A stretch of 64,000 bases of DNA. Source: DASXTW01 sp046726275. GTDB taxonomy: Bacteria > Actinomycetota > UBA4738. The translations under genes were made by a program, and so were the position numbers. The notes beneath the pieces were generated by a model. That model ran no database searches, was not told where the DNA came from, and worked only from the letters and a program-made list of their open reading frames with translations. Every line of letters starts with the position of its first letter. Within the stretch, counting starts at the first letter, position 1. The DNA lies in contig JBKPAF010000040.1 in NCBI GenBank assembly GCA_046726275.1, positions 1 to 64,000 of the forward strand, given 5' to 3'. Positions 59,025-64,000 of this stretch are shown here, in pieces.

Positions 59025-60490
59025 TCGGCACTCCTCAACGGACGATGGCCGTTGTACCGAGCGAACGTCACCTCACGAAGGTCCGCCCGCACGGGCACCA
59101 TCGGCGGCATGGTGACAAGCTCCTCGTGAAGATGAAGCGCGCGGAGCGGCAGCCCCTGCTCCGCCGCCCGCGCCTCGAGCCGCCGGGCGAGGCCCGCGCT
59201 TTGTCGGCGGACCAGGACGTGGAGGTCGACGCCGTCGCCAGCCGGATTCGCCGCATAGCGTAACGGCAAGGGGAGCTCCCGCTCGGACTCCAGGAGATCC
59301 AGGAAATCCCGGGTGAACAGGCGCCTGCCGTCGGCCTCCACGCTCATCCCCGCCTTGCCCAGCACCGAAGAGGCTGCGGGCATGGCCCGAAGCTCGCACG
59401 TCAACGCGTCCTGGTCGAGGGCACGGACGACGTCTCCGGTGACATAGCGGAACAGCAGGGTCGTCTCCCGATACGGGAAGAACGGCGTTCCTACCAATGT
59501 GCCCGCCTGCCCCGGAGCGACGGCACGATAAGAATCGAGGTCCAGGACTTCCGCCAGACCCTGCTCCGGGGTGAGATGGATGTGTCCCTGGCTGCACGTC
59601 AATCCGCCCATCGGAAAGATCTCGGTCATCAGGTACCCCTCGACCACGGGCGCTCCGAACAGCTCCTCCGCTCGCATCGCAAGTCCCCGGGACAGGACCT
59701 CTCCTCCGCACACGATGCGCTCCAAGCCGAAGTCGCCCGGCCCGTACCCCAGGCGTTCGCCCGCATCAACCAGGGCGCCCAGGTAGCTCGGATACACGGT
59801 CAGCACGCTGACCTGCGGTTTCTTCCCCGGCAGGTGCACAGGAGCAGCCAGCCTCGACAGGGACACTTCTGGCTCGATCTGACCGACCGGGCAGCACGCG
59901 GTGCCGATCAACTGGCATCCCTCGATGGTGATAAGCACTGCGATGGAAGCCCGCGAGCTGATGCTTACCTGGAGCACGTCCTCGGGCCCGTAGGCCATCG
60001 TGACCAGCGAGGCAATGGCTCCCAAAGCGATCCCGATGTCGATCTCGTACTTCGAGAACCACACTGCGGTTGGGTGACCTGTTGTCCCCGTTGTGAGAGC
60101 GAGGAACGTGGGCCTGGCGTTTCGGCTCACGAAGGACTCGGGCATGGCCCGGAGGTCTTCCTTCGGGGTCACCGGCAGCTCGGCCAGGCCATCCAGGTTC
60201 ACATCATCCGGAGAGAGTCCGATCCGATCGAACAGCTCCCGGTAATAGGGCGTCGACTCGTATGCCATCCGGGCCATCCCGCGGAGTCTTCGCTCGTTCA
60301 CCAGCCGGCGAGACTCGGGTGAGAGCCCGCCGCCCCGAAGGAGGTCGACCTGCTCCCGGTCGAGCGGGCCGAATTCCGCCTGCGTGGCCAGGATGTCCTG
60401 GATCAGTCGGTGAAGGTCCGCGACGCGGATCCGCTTACCGAAAGCCAGCGAGAGACCGTATCGAAGCTGGGTTAGCGCCGTCTCGAGCAT
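59021..60490 (-). CDS. PaaK-like adenylate-forming enzyme
   Basis: A 489-residue member of the phenylacetate-CoA-ligase-like superfamily. Visible parts are MARMAYESTPYYRELFDRIG, LPVTPKEDLRAMPESF, the adenylate-binding P-loop ALTTGTTGHPTAVWFSK, VCGGEVLSRGLAMRAEELFG, YLMTEIFPMG and YVTGDVV with the ATP-ribose aspartate. It should activate a carboxylate as acyl-AMP; the acceptor (CoA, peptide or amine) is not known. ATG 60490 was chosen; the frame is open to GTG 60562. It lies between a 24-codon peptide gene and a GxGD-type membrane protein and is cotranslated with the latter. Confidence 0.85.
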   Translation of the reverse strand: MLETALTQLRYGLSLAFGKRIRVADLHRLIQDILATQAEFGPLDREQVDLLRGGGLSPESRRLVNERRLRGMARMAYESTPYYRELFDRIGLSPDDVNLDGLAELPVTPKEDLRAMPESFVSRNARPTFLALTTGTTGHPTAVWFSKYEIDIGIALGAIASLVTMAYGPEDVLQVSISSRASIAVLITIEGCQLIGTACCPVGQIEPEVSLSRLAAPVHLPGKKPQVSVLTVYPSYLGALVDAGERLGYGPGDFGLERIVCGGEVLSRGLAMRAEELFGAPVVEGYLMTEIFPMGGLTCSQGHIHLTPEQGLAEVLDLDSYRAVAPGQAGTLVGTPFFPYRETTLLFRYVTGDVVRALDQDALTCELRAMPAASSVLGKAGMSVEADGRRLFTRDFLDLLESERELPLPLRYAANPAGDGVDLHVLVRRQSAGLARRLEARAAEQGLPLRALHLHEELVTMPPMVPVRADLREVTFARYNGHRPLRSAE

Positions 60491-60577
60491 GGCAGGCGAT
60501 GCTCCACCGTGAAGGGACCGATGCCCCGGTGGAGCGTGAGGGTCCGAACTCCGCCGAGGCACCGGGCCAAGAGCGCT

Positions 60578-60595
60578 CTCCCCCCTGGGGGGGAG
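60578..60595 (-). terminator. G/C hairpin between peptide gene and ligase gene
   Basis: CTCCCCCC (60578-60585) faces GGGGGAG within 60587-60595 around a tiny loop, 17 bases after the peptide stop. Without a T-run it is likely a partial block or stability element that would lower expression of the enzymes relative to the peptide. Confidence 0.5.
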
Positions 60596-60605
60596 GGTCA
60601 GACGG
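60594..60605. repeat. 12-bp direct repeat, copy 1 (AGGGTCAGACGG)
   Basis: AGGGTCAGACGG occurs here, just after the peptide stop, and again at 60738-60749 in the promoter spacer of the same gene, 144 bp apart. A third GTCAGAC core lies at 60611-60617, giving a tandem pair beside this copy. Confidence 0.7.
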
Positions 60606-60611
60606 AGGCCG

Positions 60612-60686
60612 TCAGACCTGGTGGTACATGACCGATGTCAAAGCGCTCAACGCGAACTTCACGTACTCGCGAGCAACTCTGAGCAT
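60612..60686 (-). CDS. 24-residue peptide gene with perfect Shine-Dalgarno
   Basis: The gene starts ATG at 60686, ends TGA at 60612-60614 and encodes a peptide beginning MLRVAREYVK and ending TSVMYHQV. The middle is hydrophobic with one face of Leu, Val, Phe and Ala, so an amphipathic or membrane-associated helix is likely. AAGGAGGT, the full anti-16S match, lies seven bases before the ATG, and a promoter TTGACC-N17-TACCAG lies 42-70 bases before it. The order peptide, PaaK-like ligase, GxGD membrane protein suggests a precursor for a modified, cleaved or signalling peptide. It lacks runs of one amino acid, which argues against an amino-acid attenuator. Confidence 0.7.
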   Translation of the reverse strand: MLRVAREYVKFALSALTSVMYHQV

Positions 60687-60693
60687 CAGAGGC

Positions 60694-60701
60694 ACCTCCT
60701 T
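60694..60701 (-). promoter_or_regulatory. Perfect ribosome binding site AAGGAGGT
   Basis: This eight-base match to the 16S 3' end lies seven bases before the 24-codon peptide ATG. It is the strongest ribosome site noticed in the window and is the main reason for believing the short gene. Confidence 0.8.
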
Positions 60702-60727
60702 TCCGGGATGGGAGGCGGCCGACTACT

Positions 60728-60756
60728 CTGGTAGCACAGGGTCAGACGGCGGTCAA
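60728..60756 (-). promoter_or_regulatory. Promoter TTGACC-N17-TACCAG for the peptide operon
   Basis: The -35 box TTGACC occupies 60751-60756 and the -10 box TACCAG 60728-60733, with exactly 17 bases between. It follows the aldehyde dehydrogenase stop by 11 bases and gives a leader of about 35 bases. The spacer carries copy 2 of the 12-bp repeat. Confidence 0.65.
60738..60749. repeat. 12-bp direct repeat, copy 2 (AGGGTCAGACGG)
   Basis: This copy lies wholly inside the promoter spacer, the classic place for a regulator that twists or blocks the promoter. Copy 1 lies at 60594-60605. Confidence 0.7.
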
Positions 60757-60767
60757 ATCCTCACCGT

Positions 60768-62192
60768 CTACAAGGGGACGTTCGAAAGGACCATGATCCT
60801 CGGCTCGGTCATCTCCTCCATCGCGTACCGTAGCCCCTCTCGCCCGTACCCAGATTCCTTGGAGCCTCCATACGGCATCTGGTCCGCTCGGAACGCGGAC
60901 ATGTCGTTCACGATCACCCCGCCCACCTCGAGCTCGCGGTGGGCCAGCATGGCTCGCTCGATGGATGACGTGAACACCCCGGCCTGAAGCCCGTAGGGCG
61001 TGCTGTTCACCTCGGACAGTGCTTCCTCGAACGTCTGGTATGGCTGAACGGTGATGACTGGCCCGAAGACCTCCTCGCACCGCACCTTCATCTCCGGCGT
61101 GGTGTTCGCCAGGATCGTGGGGACGTACACCGGTCCTTCCCGGCGGCCTCCCGTCAGGAGCTCGGCGCCCTGGGCCACCGCCTCGTCGACCCATACCTCC
61201 ACCCGTTCCACGGCGCCCGCATCGATCAGCGGCCCCACGTCCACCGTCGGATCCATGGGGTCCCCCACCTTCAAGCTTTCCACCTGCTTGACCAGCCTGG
61301 CGACGAAGTCGTCGTAGACCTCGGACTGGATCAAGACCCGCTGCACCGAGATGCAGGACTGCCCGGCCTGATAGAAGCCGCCGATGGCGATCCGCTGGGC
61401 GGCGTGATCGAGGTCGGCGTCGTAGTGCACGATGACGCCAGCGTTGCCGCCGAGCTCGAGCGTGACGTGCTTTCGCGGATCCAGGCCCTTCAATCTCCAC
61501 CCGATTCCGGAGCCGGTGAACGTGAACTTCTTGAACCGGCGATCCTCGACCAGCTTCTGGGCCCGTTCGCTCGAGATGGGCAGGACCGAGAGCATCCCTT
61601 TCGGCAGGTCCGTCTCGTCGAAGAGCTCGGCCAGGGCCAGCGCTCCCAGAGGGGTCACCCCGGCGGGCTTCACCACGATGGGGGCTCCGACCGCCAAGGC
61701 CGGAGCGATCTTGTGCGCCACGAGGTTCACCGGGAAGTTGAACGGGGAGATCCCGATCACCGGACCGAACGGAAACCTCCGGACGATGCCGGCGCGGCTG
61801 CCCAGGCTCGGCTCGGTGTCCAGCGGCAGGAACTCCCCTCCGAAGCGGCGCGCCTCCTCGGCGGCCCACCGAAACGTTGAGACCGACCTGCTCACCTCGA
61901 CCTTGGACCACTTGATGGGCTTGCCGCCCTCCCGCGCGACGATCTCGGCGATCTCGTCCACCCGCTCGCCGATCCGGCGCGAGATGTGCATCAGGCCCTC
62001 CGACCGGGCGTGGGTCGGCAGATGCCTCGACTCTTTGAAGGTCCGGGCGGCGCTGGAGACGGCTTCCTCCACGTCGGCGTCCGTGGGAACGCCCAGTTCG
62101 GCCACCACACTTCCGTCCCAGGGGCTCTTGACCTCCAACGTCCCCTGGCCGGTCCGCCAATCCCCTGCGATGTAGTAGGGCTTCGCCGTCAT
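60768..62192 (-). CDS. Aldehyde dehydrogenase family protein
   Basis: A 474-residue NAD(P)-dependent aldehyde dehydrogenase: GPVIGISPFNFPVNLVAHKI, cofactor-binding IVVKPAGVTPLGALALAELF, catalytic Glu in HVTLELGGNAGV and catalytic Cys in GFYQAGQSCISVQRV, then EEVFGPVITVQPY. It resembles the ALDH11/lactaldehyde or succinate-semialdehyde-like group acting on phosphorylated or semialdehyde substrates. It starts 16 bases after the aminobutyraldehyde-type dehydrogenase gene, so the two may act in sequence on amine-derived aldehydes. ATG 62192 is at the natural N-terminus. Confidence 0.93.
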   Translation of the reverse strand: MTAKPYYIAGDWRTGQGTLEVKSPWDGSVVAELGVPTDADVEEAVSSAARTFKESRHLPTHARSEGLMHISRRIGERVDEIAEIVAREGGKPIKWSKVEVSRSVSTFRWAAEEARRFGGEFLPLDTEPSLGSRAGIVRRFPFGPVIGISPFNFPVNLVAHKIAPALAVGAPIVVKPAGVTPLGALALAELFDETDLPKGMLSVLPISSERAQKLVEDRRFKKFTFTGSGIGWRLKGLDPRKHVTLELGGNAGVIVHYDADLDHAAQRIAIGGFYQAGQSCISVQRVLIQSEVYDDFVARLVKQVESLKVGDPMDPTVDVGPLIDAGAVERVEVWVDEAVAQGAELLTGGRREGPVYVPTILANTTPEMKVRCEEVFGPVITVQPYQTFEEALSEVNSTPYGLQAGVFTSSIERAMLAHRELEVGGVIVNDMSAFRADQMPYGGSKESGYGREGLRYAMEEMTEPRIMVLSNVPL

Positions 62193-62208
62193 CGATAGAG
62201 GCCCTCGT

Positions 62209-63666
62209 TCAGTCGATCGCCGCCATCACGTGCTTCATGTTCGTGTACTCCTCGATCGAGTAGATCGACATGTCTTTCCCGTATCCACTCTGTTTGTAGC
62301 CCCCGTGCGGCATCTCCGGAGTGAGAGGGATGTGGGTATTGATCCACACGGTTCCGAACCGGAGCCTCCGGGCGGCGTTCAGGGCCCGGCCCACGTCTCG
62401 GGTCCAGACCGATGCAGCTAGTCCGTACTCGACGTCGTTTGCCCACGAGAGCGCCTGTCCGTCGTCGTCGAACCGCTGGACGGTCACGACCGGACCGAAC
62501 ACCTCGCGCTTGACGATCTCGGCGTCCTGTCCCACACCGGTGATCACGGTGGGCTTGAAGAAGAAGCCCGGCCCCTGGATCGGCTCCCCGCCCGTGAGGA
62601 TCCTGGCCCCGCCCGCCCTGGCCCGGTCCACGAAGCCGCTCACCCGTTCGAACTGCTCCTTCGACACCACCGGGCCCATCTCCGTGTCGTCCTTCTGCGG
62701 GTCCCCCACGACCAGCGCCTCGACCGCCGGTACGAGGTTCTCGAGGAGGGCGTCGTAGATGCCGGGCCCCGCCAGGACCCGCGTGGCGGCCGTGCAGTCC
62801 TGTCCGGAGTTGAAGTACCCGGCGATCTTGATCCACTCCACCGAGGACTCCAGGCTCGCGTCGTCGAAGACGATGACGGGAGCCTTGCCGCCCAGTTCCA
62901 GGTGCACTCGCTTCAGGCTGTCGGCGGCGGCGCGGGCAACCTCCTTTCCCGTCGTGACCTCGCCGGTGAGCGACACCATGCCCACGTTCGGATGCTTGAC
63001 GATGGCGGCGCCGGCCGGCACGCCGTCACCCGTGATCACGTTGAAGACGCCCGGCGGGAAAATGTCCGCGGCCAGCTCGGCCACGCGAAGCAGGGAGAGC
63101 GGAGTCCATTCGGAGGGCTTGATCACGACGGTGTTGCCCGCCGCCAGCGCCGGGCCGAACTTCCAGATGGCCATCCACAGTGGATAGTTCCAGGGCGCGA
63201 TCAGCCCCACGACCCCGATCGGCTCACGCCGCAGCATGCTGGTGTACATAGTGGAGTCGGCCTTGAAATACTCGCCGGCCGCTCGGCCCTCCATGACGCG
63301 GGCCGCGCCGGCGAAGAATCGCACGTGGTCGGTCATGACCGGCATCTCGTCCTGCATGACCGAACCGAACGGCTTGCCGACGTTCTCGGACTCGATCCGC
63401 CCGATCTCCTCGGCGTTCGCGTCGATGGCGTCGGCGAGCTTCAGCATCATCGCCTGCCGTTCACCCGGCGTGGTGTCGAACCACACCTCGTCGAACGCCC
63501 TGCCCGCGGCGGCGACGGCTCGATTCACGTCCTCCTCGGTTCCACGGGGAATCTCCGCAATGACCTCGCCGGTGGCCGGATTGACGACCGGGAGCGATTC
63601 ATCTCCCGCGGAATCGACCCATTCGCCACCGATGAACATCTCGTGCCGCTTCACCGAAGTCGCCAT
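62209..63666 (-). CDS. Aldehyde dehydrogenase, gamma-aminobutyraldehyde dehydrogenase-like
   Basis: A 485-residue dehydrogenase. It shows MFIGGEWVDSAGDESLPVVN, IGVVGLIAPWNYPLWMAIWK, VVIKPSEWTPLSLLRVAEL, VGMVSLTGEVTTGKEVAR, VHLELGGKAPVIVFDDA with the catalytic Glu, and GYFNSGQDCTAATRVLAG with the catalytic Cys. The NSGQDCTAATRV and SLTGEVTTGK variants are those of PatD-type enzymes, which oxidise 4-aminobutanal from putrescine to GABA; betaine-aldehyde dehydrogenases are close relatives. ATG 63666 follows GGAGGGCG. It heads the operon whose second gene is another aldehyde dehydrogenase. Confidence 0.9.
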   Translation of the reverse strand: MATSVKRHEMFIGGEWVDSAGDESLPVVNPATGEVIAEIPRGTEEDVNRAVAAAGRAFDEVWFDTTPGERQAMMLKLADAIDANAEEIGRIESENVGKPFGSVMQDEMPVMTDHVRFFAGAARVMEGRAAGEYFKADSTMYTSMLRREPIGVVGLIAPWNYPLWMAIWKFGPALAAGNTVVIKPSEWTPLSLLRVAELAADIFPPGVFNVITGDGVPAGAAIVKHPNVGMVSLTGEVTTGKEVARAAADSLKRVHLELGGKAPVIVFDDASLESSVEWIKIAGYFNSGQDCTAATRVLAGPGIYDALLENLVPAVEALVVGDPQKDDTEMGPVVSKEQFERVSGFVDRARAGGARILTGGEPIQGPGFFFKPTVITGVGQDAEIVKREVFGPVVTVQRFDDDGQALSWANDVEYGLAASVWTRDVGRALNAARRLRFGTVWINTHIPLTPEMPHGGYKQSGYGKDMSIYSIEEYTNMKHVMAAID

Positions 63667-63782
63667 GACGCCCTCCAGTCCCGTCTGGACCTCGAGTTCT
63701 CAAGGCTATCCCTTCGGCGAGGGCGTGGCGATGCGAAAACGCCCAAGCGCCGCGGCGCGTTTGTACGGGGGGAACAAGCCTC

Positions 63783-64000
63783 CTAGGAGGTCTCGTCGTC
63801 CTCCCGGTCGGTGATCTGCTCCTCCGTGGGATCCTCCGGCTCGGCGGCTTCGTCGCTCGAGATGAACTCGGGGATCATGATCTCGAAGCCTTCCGAGCGG
63901 CCGAGCAGATCGTCGGCCTGAGGGTCCTCGCCTGTCGTGCTCAGGGACAGGTCCACCACGTCCTCAGTCGGATACGCGGCCTGGGCGACGGCCATGGCCA
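63783..64000 (-). CDS. Acidic-tailed protein, running off the window edge
   Basis: The stop is TAG at 63783-63785 and the frame stays open to the window end. An internal ATG at 63995 may or may not be the start. The visible 70 residues are very acidic, ending DEAAEPEDPTEEQITDREDD and ETS. No domain is recognised. It could be the C-terminal part of a larger protein or a short acidic protein. A gap of 116 bases separates it from the dehydrogenase operon downstream. Confidence 0.5.
   Translation of the reverse strand, partial: AMAVAQAAYPTEDVVDLSLSTTGEDPQADDLLGRSEGFEIMIPEFISSDEAAEPEDPTEEQITDREDDETS

Noticed and set aside
60612..60686. 24-codon frame as an amino-acid attenuator leader peptide
   Set aside because: It has no run of one amino acid, and the genes behind it are not amino-acid biosynthetic; a precursor peptide fits better.
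61404..62198. Long plus-strand open frames opposite the aldehyde dehydrogenases
   Set aside because: They are mirror frames of strongly biased high-G+C coding sequence, with Arg/Pro/Ser-rich translations and no domain.

Overview
The window looks like one continuous stretch of a high-G+C chromosome from an actinobacterium-like organism, most likely an uncultivated soil lineage (inference). Supporting signs are frequent GTG/TTG starts, two LLM-class enzymes of the type that uses coenzyme F420, an FrhB-like protein beside a 7Fe ferredoxin, NarL/DevS-type sensor kinases and TANNNT-type -10 boxes. I saw no rRNA, tRNA, CRISPR array, insertion sequence or phage gene. Gene density is very high, with many 4-base start/stop overlaps and several convergent pairs whose stop codons touch or overlap.

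Layout. 1-4.4 kb: a small-enzyme cluster (DinB-like, VOC, YjbR, F420-type oxidoreductase, lactonase-like MBL protein), an EamA exporter and a frameshifted SRPBCC gene. 4.4-8.7 kb (minus): MsrA, a histidine kinase coupled to a peroxiredoxin-like protein, a CoA-binding protein and YqgE. 8.9-15.2 kb: a DUF2207 membrane protein, an MBOAT/DUF459 surface O-acylation pair and fumarase. 15.2-19.5 kb: an ECF sigma factor coupled to a membrane-anchored, cysteine-paired beta-propeller, an unknown protein, a NUDIX hydrolase and a cyclic-nucleotide-binding protein. 19.5-25.1 kb: VOC proteins, a BBE-type flavoenzyme, a thioesterase, MsrB, an M20 hydrolase and a MOSC protein. 25.2-30.5 kb: an ArsR/MFS pair with a striking inverted repeat over the start, a dihydrofolate-reductase-family remnant, and a fused nucleotidyltransferase/CDP-alcohol transferase facing a flippase-like protein. 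30.6-37.1 kb: a UvrD-type helicase, a PLP decarboxylase, and a histidine kinase/REC-EAL/REC signalling cluster. 37.3-43.3 kb: transsulfuration (cystathionine beta-synthase, DUF429, cystathionine gamma-synthase), an MFS pump, a 54-residue DUF4177-like protein, CoA pyrophosphatase and an A-type Fe-S carrier. 43.4-48.9 kb: an FrhB-like protein, ferredoxin, a second LLM enzyme, DUF72 and an agmatinase-family protein. 49-54.6 kb: a class III aminotransferase and a potADBC polyamine-type importer. 54.8-57.8 kb: a DevS-like GAF kinase with its LuxR-type regulator, and an aldo/keto reductase. 57.9-60.8 kb: a candidate new peptide system. 60.8-63.7 kb: two aldehyde dehydrogenases, one close to gamma-aminobutyraldehyde dehydrogenase.

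Two functional themes stand out. Between about 47.9 and 63.7 kb, an agmatinase-family enzyme, a polyamine-type ABC importer, an aminotransferase and two aldehyde dehydrogenases could together take up putrescine-like amines and oxidise them to GABA and succinate. Inserted beside this is the most unusual locus: a strong promoter, a perfect Shine-Dalgarno and a 24-codon peptide flanked by a 12-bp direct repeat, then a G/C hairpin, a PaaK-like adenylate-forming enzyme and a translationally coupled membrane protein. That membrane protein carries YD and GLGD motifs like presenilin-type intramembrane aspartyl proteases. I read this as a possible undescribed small-peptide modification, processing or signalling system; the function is inference.
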